From contig NZ_CP023737.1 in assembly GCF_002752655.1 (NCBI RefSeq), positions 4,364,001 through 4,428,000 on the forward strand: a DNA stretch of 64,000 nucleotides. The letters are read 5' to 3'. Under the pieces are notes generated by a model, which was not told where the DNA came from, searched no databases, and saw nothing but the letters and a program-made list of their open reading frames with translations. The position numbers and the translations under genes were made by a program. Source of the stretch: Methylosinus trichosporium OB3b. GTDB taxonomy: Bacteria > Pseudomonadota > Alphaproteobacteria > Rhizobiales > Beijerinckiaceae. The stretch's first letter is position 1; the number at the start of each line of letters is the position of its first letter. Below are positions 17,916 to 26,319 of the stretch, piece after piece.

Positions 17916-19478
17916 ATGTCATCGGCAGATGTTCGAAGAGAATCCGTTTTTGTCCGCTTGCGTGACGACGTCCTCGCGTCGATCGTCGTCTTTCTCGTCG
18001 CTCTTCCGCTGTCGATGGGCCTCGCGCTCGTCGCCGGCTATCCGTTCGAGAACGCCGCCGCGGTCGGCCTCGTCAGCGGCGCGATCGGCGGCATCGTCGT
18101 CGGCCTGCTGTCGGGCTCGCCGCTGCAGGTGAGCGGCGCGGCCAATGGCGCGGCGGTGATGGTGGCGGTGTTCGTCAAGGACTTCGGCCTCGAGGCGATC
18201 GGCGTCATCGTCCTCGTCAGCGGCCTCGTCCAGGTCGTCGCCGGCGCGCTGCGCTTCGGTCCGATCTTTCGCGCCGTCTCACCGGCGCTGATTCAAGGGA
18301 TGCTCGCCGGCATCGGCCTCTTGATCTTCGCCTCGCAATTCCACGTGATGGTGGACGATATTCCGCCGGGCACGGGGCGCGAGTTCGGAGGAATCATCAA
18401 TCTCTATTCGCTTCCCGAGGCGATGTGGAAAGGCCTGACGATGGAGGAGCATCGGCCGGCGGCGCTGGTCGGCCTGCTCACCATCATCCTGATCTTCGCA
18501 TGGAGCGAATTCGCGCCGAAGCGCTTGCGCGCGCTGCCGGCGCCGCTGATCGGCGTGGCGGTGAGCGCGGGCTTCGCCTGGTATTTCGGCCTCGGCCTCA
18601 AATATGTGCCGGCGCCGGACGATCTTTTCACGGCGATCACGCTGCCGACCAGCGCGGCTCTGCTGCGGCTGGGCGAGGGCGGCTTATGGATGGCGGGTCT
18701 CTCGCTCGCCTTCGTCGCCGGGGCCGAATCGCTCATCACCGCCACTGCGATCGACGCGATGCAGCGCCATGCGGCGCGCACGCGCTACAATCGGGAACTC
18801 GTCGCGCAGGGCGTCGGCAATATGTTGTGCGGCGTTCTCGGCGTGCTGCCGGTCTCGGGCGTCATCGTGCGCAGCTCGGCCAATGTGCAGGCCGGCGGCC
18901 GCACGCGCCTCTCCACGATTTTGCATGGCGTATGGATTTTGGTGTTCATCCTGCTGCTTCCGGGCGTGCTCAAGCTCATCCCCGTGGCGAGCCTCGCGGC
19001 CGTGCTCGTCTATGCCGGCGTCAAGCTGATCCGGATCGGCTTCGTGAAGATTCTATGGGGCCAGGACCGGGTCGAGGCCGGCGTCTATGCGGCGACCTTC
19101 GTCACTGTCGTCGCCACGGATGTGCTGACCGGTCTCGCCGTGGGCGTCGGCCTCTCGGTCGCGCGGCTGCTCTATAGCTTCTCGCGCTTCGAGATGCAGG
19201 TGGACGAGCGCGAGGGGCGTTTCGACGTCGCGCTCGTCGGCGCAGCGACCTTCATCGCTCTGCCGACCCTCGCCGGCGCGCTGGAGGCGCTGCCGTCCGA
19301 CGCGCGCGTCCATGTCGATCTGAGCCGATTGAGCTTCATCGATCACGCCTGCCTCGATCTGCTGGTGAATTGGGAGCAGCAGCTCGAGGCTTCGGGCGGA
19401 GAGCTGGCGCTCGATTGGGAGAGCCTGCACGGCCTCTTCAACGAGCGCAGATTGCGCGCGACTCCGGCTGCTTCCTAG
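17916..19478 (+). CDS. SulP-family anion transporter, probable bicarbonate carrier
   Basis: A 520-residue SulP (SLC26-type) membrane protein with about 12-14 membrane segments, beginning after RLRDDVLASIVVFLVALPLSMG. It includes SGSPLQVSGAANGAAVMV, the family substrate-site region, and MQRHAARTRYNRELVAQGVGNM, then a C-terminal STAS-like domain (about 420-510, HVDLSRLSFIDHACLDLL). SulP members carry sulfate, bicarbonate or other anions; the carbonic anhydrase immediately upstream argues for bicarbonate, as in BicA-like systems. Its stop overlaps the convergent esterase gene by 4 bases. Confidence 0.87.
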   Translation: MSSADVRRESVFVRLRDDVLASIVVFLVALPLSMGLALVAGYPFENAAAVGLVSGAIGGIVVGLLSGSPLQVSGAANGAAVMVAVFVKDFGLEAIGVIVLVSGLVQVVAGALRFGPIFRAVSPALIQGMLAGIGLLIFASQFHVMVDDIPPGTGREFGGIINLYSLPEAMWKGLTMEEHRPAALVGLLTIILIFAWSEFAPKRLRALPAPLIGVAVSAGFAWYFGLGLKYVPAPDDLFTAITLPTSAALLRLGEGGLWMAGLSLAFVAGAESLITATAIDAMQRHAARTRYNRELVAQGVGNMLCGVLGVLPVSGVIVRSSANVQAGGRTRLSTILHGVWILVFILLLPGVLKLIPVASLAAVLVYAGVKLIRIGFVKILWGQDRVEAGVYAATFVTVVATDVLTGLAVGVGLSVARLLYSFSRFEMQVDEREGRFDVALVGAATFIALPTLAGALEALPSDARVHVDLSRLSFIDHACLDLLVNWEQQLEASGGELALDWESLHGLFNERRLRATPAAS

Positions 19479-20200
19479 AAGGGAAAGCGGGCGGGCGCGG
19501 CGGATGGCGCATCGTCCGCCGTCGCTTGTCGGGCGTCGACGCGCTTGCGGCGCGCCGCCGCCGCGTCGAGATTGCGCTCGATCATCGGCGCGACGCCGGC
19601 GACGATGCGCTGCACGCCGGCGGCGTTGGGATGAATGCCGTCCTCTTGCATCAGCGCCGGATGGCCGAACACGCCTTGCAGGAAAAACGGATAGAGCGAG
19701 GCGCCCCAGCGCGTCGCGAGCTTGGGATAGAGCCGATCGAAGGTGACATTATAGACGAAGCCGAGCTCTGGCTTCGACAACATGCCGCCGATGACGACGA
19801 GCGTTCCCTCGCGCCGATATCCGTCGATGATCCAGTTCAGATTGCGTTCGACGACGGCAGGCTCGGTCGCCGTCAGCATGTCGTTGCCGCCGAGCTCGAC
19901 AATGGCGACATCGGCGGAATAGCCTCGCGGGTCGGCGGCGAGGCGCGTCGCCGCGTCGCTGGTCGTGTCGCCGGGCATGGAGCCGTTGAATATCTCCACA
20001 TTGCGATAGCCGTCGGCGCGCAGCCGCGTCGCGAGCGCTGGCGCGAAGCCATAGCCTTCCGGAACGCCGAAGCCCGAGCTCAGGCTATCGCCGAGAATGA
20101 CGAGCCTCAGGGGGACGCTCTCGGCCCGGGCGGTCGAGAAGGGGAGGGCGGCGAGGAGAAGAGCCGCGGCGAAACCACGACAGTGCAGCTCGTGCTTCAT
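19475..20200 (-). CDS. SGNH-hydrolase esterase (TesA/arylesterase type), exported
   Basis: A 241-residue secreted esterase with an N-terminal signal peptide (AAALLLAALPFSTARA). SGNH blocks: GDSLSSGFG (37-45) with the nucleophile S39, the glycine/asparagine blocks at FNGSMPGDTTSD and ELGGNDML, and the Asp-His pair in EDGIHPNAAG. Related proteins act as lysophospholipase/thioesterase I in the periplasm. It stands alone, convergent with the SulP gene. Confidence 0.88.
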   Translation of the reverse strand: MKHELHCRGFAAALLLAALPFSTARAESVPLRLVILGDSLSSGFGVPEGYGFAPALATRLRADGYRNVEIFNGSMPGDTTSDAATRLAADPRGYSADVAIVELGGNDMLTATEPAVVERNLNWIIDGYRREGTLVVIGGMLSKPELGFVYNVTFDRLYPKLATRWGASLYPFFLQGVFGHPALMQEDGIHPNAAGVQRIVAGVAPMIERNLDAAAARRKRVDARQATADDAPSAAPARFPF

Positions 20201-20341
20201 GACTTGCCTCGAACGATCCGATGAAATCGAAAGGCAGGCTAGGAGCGAGGCGTCAATGCGACGTGAAGAAAGCCCGGCGCATTGGCCGGGCGTGCGGATT
20301 TCGCGCGGTTCGCGCCGTGACCGGGTGAGGCGGGCGGACGC

Positions 20342-20743
20342 TCAGTCCAGCCGCACTTCCTGCAGCTTCTTGCGCTTCAGCCGATCCGATCCGTATTCGA
20401 GATAGCGGATCTCGGTCGGCTCGGTCGCGCCGGGCGCGAGGCAGAAGGAGGGCGAGGGCGTGAAGCGGCCGTCCGGTCCGGCGAAACAGTCCGAATAGAG
20501 CACCTCGCAAGCGAAGGACGTGTCCTGCTTGGGCGCGGCGCGCAGCGCCAGCGCGCGCGATTTGTCGACGGCGGAGGCGCAGATCGAGGCGTCGAAGCCG
20601 AGCGCGCGGCACTGCTGCGCGGTCGCCATCAACGCGCCGCCGGAGGCGCAGGCCGGCGTGCGGCGCAGGACGAAATACAAGGTCGCGCCGCCGATGACGG
20701 CGAGGGACGCGGCGGCGACGAAGACGAGAGAGGGGCGGGCCAT
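20342..20743 (-). CDS. DUF1190-like small membrane-anchored protein
   Basis: A 133-residue protein with one N-terminal membrane segment (LVFVAAASLAVIGGATLYFVL) and a cysteine-rich outer part: ACASGGAL, QQCRALGFDASICASAVDKSRALALRAAPK, FACEVLYSDCF, PSFCLAPG. The regular Cys spacing followed by AxxxAP recalls DUF1190/YgiB proteins, but I hold that loosely. The longer frame to 20797 adds a proline-rich, unlikely N-terminus. Function unknown; it is divergent from the P-type ATPase fusion gene. Confidence 0.5.
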   Translation of the reverse strand: MARPSLVFVAAASLAVIGGATLYFVLRRTPACASGGALMATAQQCRALGFDASICASAVDKSRALALRAAPKQDTSFACEVLYSDCFAGPDGRFTPSPSFCLAPGATEPTEIRYLEYGSDRLKRKKLQEVRLD

Positions 20744-20959
20744 TGGCTTCGGGCTCCTTGGGCTGGGCGCCTGCCGAGGCGGAGGCGGCCGCTGCATCTC
20801 TATCCGCCGGAAGTGGGGAGCGGCAAGGGCGTCGCCGACAGGCTCGGGGCGCTGCGCAGCGGCGCGGTCGCTTCGCCGCCGGCTGCGCGCTATCTTGAGG
20901 TGAGTTCCATGCGGCGCGGGCGTCGCTCATGCCGGAGCTCCCGATCTCGAGGCAATGAC

Positions 20960-23900
20960 ATGCAGGGCTTGACCAGCGCCGAGGCGCGCGCGCGGCTGCA
21001 GAGATTCGGCCCGAACACGCTGCCCGAGCCGCGGCCGCCGTCGTTCATCGCGGTGTTTCTGCGGCAGTTCCTCAGCCCGCTCATCTATATTCTGGCCGCG
21101 GCGGCGGCCGTCGCCCTAGTCATCGGCGACGCCAAGGACGCGCTGTTCATCGCCATCGTCCTTCTCATCAACGGCGTGATCGGCGCCGTGCAGGAACATT
21201 CGGCGGGGCGGGCGGCGGCGGCGCTCAAGGAGCAGGATCAGCCGCATGCGCTCGTCGTCCGCGACGGCGTGCGCATGGAGATCGACGCCCGCGAGCTCGT
21301 CCCTGGCGATTGCGTGCTGCTCGAAGCCGGCCGGCGCGCGCCGGCGGATATTCGTCTCGACGAGGCCGAGGATCTGCGCTGCGACGAATCGCTGCTCACC
21401 GGCGAATCCCTGCCGGTGCGCAAGGCGCCGCAGCTGTCGCCGATCGGGCGCGAGGCGGAGCGCTCCGGCATGGCCTTCGCCGGCTCGATGGTGACGCGCG
21501 GGCGCGGAGTCGGCGTCGTCGAGGCGACCGGCCGCGCCACCGAGGTCGGCCGGATCGCCGAGGCGCTGGCCGAGCCGTCCATCGCTCAGCCGCCGCTGAT
21601 GATCCGCATGGAGCGTTTCTCGCGCATGATCGCTCTGCTGATCGGCGTCGCCATCGCCGTGCTGGCGGCGATCGGCTTCGCCCGGCAGATGCCGCTCGTC
21701 GACATCTTCATGATGGCGGTGGGGCTCGCCGTCGCGGCCATTCCGGAGGGCCTGCCGGTCGCGATTTCGGTGGCGCTCGCGATCGGCATGCGCCGCATGG
21801 CTAAGGCCAATGTGATCGTGCGGCGAATGCCGGCGGTCGAGGCGCTCGGCTCCTGCACGATGATCGCCTCCGACAAGACCGGCACGCTGACGCTCAATCA
21901 GCTGACGGTCACCACCATCGCTCTGCCCGACGGCACGGTTCTGACCTGCGAGGCGGATGGGGAAACGCTGTCGCGCGCTGCGCCTGCGGCCGATGACGCC
22001 GGCGAGCGCGCCGATCTGGTCGTCGCGGCGCTGCTGCGCGCCGCGGCGCTGCCCAACGAGGCGGAGATTTGGCAGGAGCGCGAAGGCATGCGGACCGTTG
22101 GCGACACGGTCGACGTCGCTCTGCTCGTCGCCGCGCATCGGGGCGGCGTGCAGCGCGACGATCTGCGCGAGCGCTATCCGCTGATCAAGCGCATCCCCTA
22201 TGAGCCCGACATTCGTTACGCCGCCTCGTTCCATCGGCATGAGCGCGGCGACACCGTACGCGTCTTCGCCAAGGGCGCGCCCGAGGTTCTGATCGCCATG
22301 GCGAGCCGGATGGATGTCGGCGGCGAAGCGGTCCCGATCGACCGCGCCGCGCTCGCCGCACAGAAGGACGCGATGTCGGCGGAGGGGCTGCGCGTGCTCG
22401 CCTTCGTCGAGGGCGAGATCGCCGCCGAGCCGGGCGGCGATTACGGGCCCGGCCATCTCGACAATCTCGTCTTTCTCGGCCTCGCGGGCATGAAGGACCC
22501 GCTGCGCCCGGAGGCCAAGCGCGCCATTCGCGCTTGCCATCAGGCCGGCATAGAAGTGGCGATGGTGACGGGGGATTCGGCCGGCACCGCCGCCGCCGTC
22601 GCCGAGCAGGCGGGCATGGCGTTCACGCCGGAGCAGGTGGCGACCGGCGCCGAGGTGCGGCGCGCGGAAGAGCTGGGCGAGGGGACGCTCGACGAGCTGA
22701 CGCGCCGCGCCCGCGTCTATGCGCGGGTCGAGCCGATCCAGAAGCTCGCGATCGTGCTGTCGCTCGCCCGCAACGGCCATTTCGTCGCCGTCACCGGCGA
22801 TGGCGTCAATGACGCGCCGGCGCTCAAGCATGCGCATGTCGGCGTCGCCATGGGCAAGCATGGAACCGACGTCGCCAAGGAGAGCGCCGACATCATCGTC
22901 GCCGACGATGATTTCGCCTCGATCGTGCGCGGCGTGCGCGAGGGCCGCGTCGCCTACTCGAATATTCGCAAGGTGATCTTCCTGCTGGTGTCGACCGGCG
23001 CGGCGGAGCTGCTGCTGTTCCTGCTGGCGATTCCGCTCGGCATGCCGATGCCGCTGCTGCCGGTGCAATTGCTTTGGCTCAACCTCGTCACCAATGGCGT
23101 GCAGCATGTGGCGCTCGCGGCCGAGAAGCCGGAGGGCGATGAGCTGACCTGGCCGCCGCGCCGGCCCGAGGAGCCGATCTTCGACCGCGTGATGATCGAG
23201 CGCAACGTTTATTCGGCGATCGTCATGGCCTGCGTCGGATTCGGCGTGTTCGACTGGCTGCTCGACCATGGCTATGACGTCGCGCAGGCGCGCAATCTTC
23301 TGCTGCTGCTGTTCGTGATCTTCGAGAATTTCCAGGCGCTGAACGCGCGCTCCGAGCGTCATTCGATCTTCTACCGCAGCCTGCTCGCGAGCCCGCTGCT
23401 GCTCGCGAGCGTCGTCGGCGCGCAGGTTCTGCATCTCGCGGCCATGCATTGGCCGCCGCTCGCGGGCATATTGCGGATCGCCCCGGTGACGTTGCAGGAA
23501 TGGGGCTATCTGTTGCTCGCCGGCTCGTCCCTGCTGTTCGTCAACGAGATCGACAAATGGCTGGCGCGCCGCCGGCGTCCGCGCGCCGCGCCGATGCGAG
23601 CGCCGGCGCGGGGCGTTCCGCAGCGCGCCGAGGCCGCCGATTGGCGCCGCGCCGGCGTCGTCGGCAGCCTCGCCGTCGCCGTCATCGCCGGCTCGCTCTA
23701 TCTGGCGACGCGGCGCGAGCCCTTCCTGCATCTGGAGCCGCCGGCGTCCTCGCCCGCCACGCCGGCCGAGCGCGCGGCCGACGCGCGCGGAGTCTTTTCG
23801 CTGGCTCCTGCGGAGCCGCTGCGGGCGAAGATCGCCGGCGTGATCGGGACAGTCGACTGTTCGGTCGGCGAGCGCGTCGCTGCGGGACAGATCTGCGCCC

Positions 23901-24493
23901 GGCTCCAGTCCATGCCGTTGGAGACGGCTGTCGCGCAGGCGCAGGCGGCGCTCGACGCGGCGACGCGCAACGCCGAGAACAGCGCGACCGAGGCGCTGGC
24001 GGCGAAGACGGCGCTGGAGCGCGCCGAAGCCGGCAAGACCACGCGCCGGGCGCTGTCGCGGGCGCGCTCGGCGTTCGCCCACGCACAGAACCGTCAGACG
24101 CGCGACGCGGCGCGGCTCGAGCGCCGCAAAGCGGAGCTGGCGCGGGCGCAGGCGAATGCCGCGGCGGCGCAGATCGTCGCGCCCATCGCCGGGACGGTGG
24201 CGGAGCGCCACGCCGCGCCCGGCCGCGCCGTCGCGCCGTCCGACCCCAAGCCGTTGTTCCTCATCGACCCGCTGCTGCCGTTGCACGTCGCCGCGACATT
24301 TCCGGCCGGAGCTCGGGCGCAAGTGGGCGACAAGGCCGTGGTCGCGATCGGCGGCCAGGAGCTCGCCGGAACCGTGGTCGAGGCCGAGGCGCTGCCGGAC
24401 GGCGCGCGGCGCGTCGTGGTCACGGCGGAGAAGCCCGCCGCCGCGCCGCCGCCGGGCGCCGAGGCGACGGTGAGGATCGAGCCGGCGTTGTGA
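20960..24493 (+). CDS. P2-type cation ATPase fused to an HlyD-like periplasmic adaptor
   Basis: A 1,177-residue protein in one unbroken frame. Residues 1-880 are a P-type ATPase: TGES (147-150), PEGLP (262-266), phosphorylated Asp in DKTGTLT (305-311), nucleotide domain with KGAPE (438-442), TGD (537-539), GDGVND (613-618), about 10 membrane segments. Helix 6 reads NLVTNG, where calcium pumps have NLVTDG. After a basic linker comes another membrane helix (about 897-917) and a domain (945-1177) built like a membrane-fusion adaptor: half-lipoyl, coiled-coil hairpin rich in Ala/Arg/Glu (985-1070), second half-lipoyl (APIAGTVAERHAAPG), and a beta-barrel. The ATG at 20960 follows CGAGG. The ion is not known; calcium or manganese are family guesses. 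Confidence 0.85.
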   Translation: MQGLTSAEARARLQRFGPNTLPEPRPPSFIAVFLRQFLSPLIYILAAAAAVALVIGDAKDALFIAIVLLINGVIGAVQEHSAGRAAAALKEQDQPHALVVRDGVRMEIDARELVPGDCVLLEAGRRAPADIRLDEAEDLRCDESLLTGESLPVRKAPQLSPIGREAERSGMAFAGSMVTRGRGVGVVEATGRATEVGRIAEALAEPSIAQPPLMIRMERFSRMIALLIGVAIAVLAAIGFARQMPLVDIFMMAVGLAVAAIPEGLPVAISVALAIGMRRMAKANVIVRRMPAVEALGSCTMIASDKTGTLTLNQLTVTTIALPDGTVLTCEADGETLSRAAPAADDAGERADLVVAALLRAAALPNEAEIWQEREGMRTVGDTVDVALLVAAHRGGVQRDDLRERYPLIKRIPYEPDIRYAASFHRHERGDTVRVFAKGAPEVLIAMASRMDVGGEAVPIDRAALAAQKDAMSAEGLRVLAFVEGEIAAEPGGDYGPGHLDNLVFLGLAGMKDPLRPEAKRAIRACHQAGIEVAMVTGDSAGTAAAVAEQAGMAFTPEQVATGAEVRRAEELGEGTLDELTRRARVYARVEPIQKLAIVLSLARNGHFVAVTGDGVNDAPALKHAHVGVAMGKHGTDVAKESADIIVADDDFASIVRGVREGRVAYSNIRKVIFLLVSTGAAELLLFLLAIPLGMPMPLLPVQLLWLNLVTNGVQHVALAAEKPEGDELTWPPRRPEEPIFDRVMIERNVYSAIVMACVGFGVFDWLLDHGYDVAQARNLLLLLFVIFENFQALNARSERHSIFYRSLLASPLLLASVVGAQVLHLAAMHWPPLAGILRIAPVTLQEWGYLLLAGSSLLFVNEIDKWLARRRRPRAAPMRAPARGVPQRAEAADWRRAGVVGSLAVAVIAGSLYLATRREPFLHLEPPASSPATPAERAADARGVFSLAPAEPLRAKIAGVIGTVDCSVGERVAAGQICARLQSMPLETAVAQAQAALDAATRNAENSATEALAAKTALERAEAGKTTRRALSRARSAFAHAQNRQTRDAARLERRKAELARAQANAAAAQIVAPIAGTVAERHAAPGRAVAPSDPKPLFLIDPLLPLHVAATFPAGARAQVGDKAVVAIGGQELAGTVVEAEALPDGARRVVVTAEKPAAAPPPGAEATVRIEPAL

Positions 24494-24503
24494 GACCGGA
24501 GCG

Positions 24504-24914
24504 TCAGCTCGCGGCCGAGATTTTGCGCGGCCGTCCCCCTTTGCGGCCGTCATCTCGCACGGCGGCGGTTTTCCCGCGTGAACGAGACCGAGCGCCCGCG
24601 AACTGCGCGGCCATCCAACGCTCTGAGCCGAACACGCCTTGCAGGAGCGCCGGCAGATACACATCCGCGTCGAGCTTGGGCCAGTGCAGCCCGAGACCCG
24701 CAGGGCTGATCTCGATCTCGGAGAAGTCGGTCGCAGCCGCGCCGGCGAGACCTTCCGCCAATTGCGCTGGGAAGGCGATCTGCACGCCGGTGTTCAGCGA
24801 GACGACGACGCGACCTGCGCGCCGATCATAGCGCGCGGAAACCGCGAAGCCGCTGGCGCGCAGCTCCTCCATCTTTTTTTCCGCCTGTCGAACGTCCCGC
24901 TCAGTAACGGCCAT
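24504..24914 (-). CDS. DUF2442 domain protein
   Basis: A 136-residue protein beginning MAVTERDVRQAEKKMEEL, with YDRRAGRVVVSLNTGVQIAFP, IEISPAGLGLHWPKLDADVYLPALLQGVFGS and a basic tail ending GRKGGRPRKISAAS. This matches DUF2442, a family that commonly follows DUF4160 genes in toxin-antitoxin-like pairs. The ATG at 24914 lies inside the end of the DUF4160 gene in the ancestral frame. In the present sequence the two are read as one 217-residue frame because of a frameshift upstream. Confidence 0.8.
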   Translation of the reverse strand: MAVTERDVRQAEKKMEELRASGFAVSARYDRRAGRVVVSLNTGVQIAFPAQLAEGLAGAAATDFSEIEISPAGLGLHWPKLDADVYLPALLQGVFGSERWMAAQFAGARSRSRGKTAAVRDDGRKGGRPRKISAAS

Positions 24915-25142
24915 GGATCGCTCTCCATTCAGCGCACAGATTCGCCAGCGCGCCGGGACCTCGATTCTGTTCAGCTCGGACCCGCCGAAGCCGAAGCTTT
25001 CGCGCAGCGTCGGCGGCCCGTCTGGACAATGCAAGATGAACACCGCCTCGCCGGCCGCGCCCCTCACATGGACATGCGCTGGTCTATGATCGTTGGGGTA
25101 GATGATCACGCGCAGCCCGTCGAAGCGAAATATGGTCGGCAT
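24901..25142 (-). pseudogene. DUF4160 gene with a frameshift near its end
   Basis: The N-terminal MPTIFRFDGLRVIIYPNDHRPAHVHVRGAAGEAVF and LRESFGFGGSELNRIE are typical DUF4160. The expected ending, ALANLCAEWRAIHGRY followed by TGA at 24901-24903, is present but in another frame. A one-base loss or equivalent near 24945-24960 (GAGGTCCCGGCGCGC) moves translation into a frame that runs on into the DUF2442 gene. The product would be a fused protein lacking the normal last 16 residues. A sequencing error cannot be excluded. Confidence 0.75.
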
Positions 25143-25208
25143 GGCGATTCGTGTCAAAACCCGAGCGGGTCGGAAAGCGGCCGTCGATCGACGTCGCGTG
25201 CTTCGGGC

Positions 25209-26063
25209 TTACTTCAGCCCGAAGCCGAGCTTTCGCAGCACCTCGCTCAGCCGGTCGCGGCCGCTGAGGCTCTCGGGACCGCGCACGCGCGAGAGCGCCT
25301 GGCGAATCCAGCCCTGCTCGGGAAGGCCGCACTCCTTCTGAAAATCGCGGAACTTCTCGTCATAGGTGGCGACGGCCTCGCGCTGGGCGTCGTTCCAGGC
25401 ATATTGCTCGCGATGCAGCACCGCGCCCTGGCCGAGGCGCGGACGCACGCCGCCGGCCTTGGCGGGATCGGGCCGTCCGACCGCCATGCCGAAGACGGCG
25501 AAGGTCCCGGGCGGCAGGTCCAGCTCCGCGGCCACCTCCTCCGGCTTGTTGCGGATGCCGCCGATGTAGACCCCGCCATAGCCGAGCGATTCGAGCGCCA
25601 CCAGCCCGTTCTGCGCGGCGAGGGCGGCGTCGACCGCGGCGGTCAGGAACATTTCGAGGAAGGGCAGGGCGGCGGCGTCGCGGCCCTGGTCCTTGCCGAT
25701 GTTGTCCAGCCGCGAGAGATCGGCGAGCCACAGCAGAAACAAAGGCGCGTCGCGGATGTGCTGCTGATTGCCGGCGAGATCGGCGAGCCGGCTCTTGCGC
25801 ACCTCATCCTCCACGGCGACGACGCTCCACACTTGCAGATTGGAGGAGGTGGAGGCCGATTGTGCGGCGGCGACCATGGTCTCCACGACGCTTGCCGGAA
25901 CCGACTCCGGCAGATAGGCGCGCACCGAGCGATGTGCGAGCAGCAGGTCGAGCGTCTCGTTCCAAACGGGCGGTGTCGGCGAATCATCGCGCCGATAGCG
26001 CGCCCGGATCGCCGCGGCGCCTTCGTTCGCGCCGAGCTCTCGTTGGGTGACGGGCTTGTTCAT
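25209..26063 (-). CDS. Nitroreductase-family FMN oxidoreductase (NfsA-like)
   Basis: A 284-residue flavoprotein of the nitroreductase family. It has LLLAHRSVRAYLPESV (FMN phosphate binding by the HRSxR motif), AAQSASTSSNLQVWSVVAV, GLVALESLGYGGVYIGGIRN and a C-terminal KFRDFQKECGLPEQGWI. This pattern is that of NADPH-dependent NfsA-type enzymes reducing nitro or quinone compounds. ATG at 26063 is chosen because it follows GGAG closely; the longer frame is not conserved-looking. Confidence 0.85.
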   Translation of the reverse strand: MNKPVTQRELGANEGAAAIRARYRRDDSPTPPVWNETLDLLLAHRSVRAYLPESVPASVVETMVAAAQSASTSSNLQVWSVVAVEDEVRKSRLADLAGNQQHIRDAPLFLLWLADLSRLDNIGKDQGRDAAALPFLEMFLTAAVDAALAAQNGLVALESLGYGGVYIGGIRNKPEEVAAELDLPPGTFAVFGMAVGRPDPAKAGGVRPRLGQGAVLHREQYAWNDAQREAVATYDEKFRDFQKECGLPEQGWIRQALSRVRGPESLSGRDRLSEVLRKLGFGLK

Positions 26064-26178
26064 GTCCTCTCCGGGAATAGGATGAATGGGGCTCGCGCCA
26101 TGGTGGCGAATGCCGACGTAAAAATCCACCCTGTCGCCGCTCCATTGCGTCCCAGCGGAGCCTCCGGCGCCTGCCGCC

Positions 26179-26205
26179 CCTCTCCCCGCACTTTGCGGGG
26201 AGAGG
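26179..26205. repeat. REP-I palindrome
   Basis: CCTCTCCCCGCA-CTT-TGCGGGGAGAGG followed by GGCTGCGAGGGCGTTGG, 115 bases before hom. Confidence 0.9.
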
Positions 26206-26319
26206 AGGCTGCGAGGGCGTTGGTGCTTTGCGGGCCGTCCTCGGGGACTATCTTTGACGGGCTCGTTGGACTAAGGGACGAAGCCTCGTCGCGGACGAAC
26301 TTCAGCGGACGTAACTCAT

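Noticed and set aside
21116..24664. Very long reverse-strand open frame (1,182 codons) opposite the P-type ATPase gene
   Set aside because: It is the antisense shadow of a GC-rich gene: rich in Arg, His, Gly, no domain signature, while the forward frame has complete ATPase motifs.
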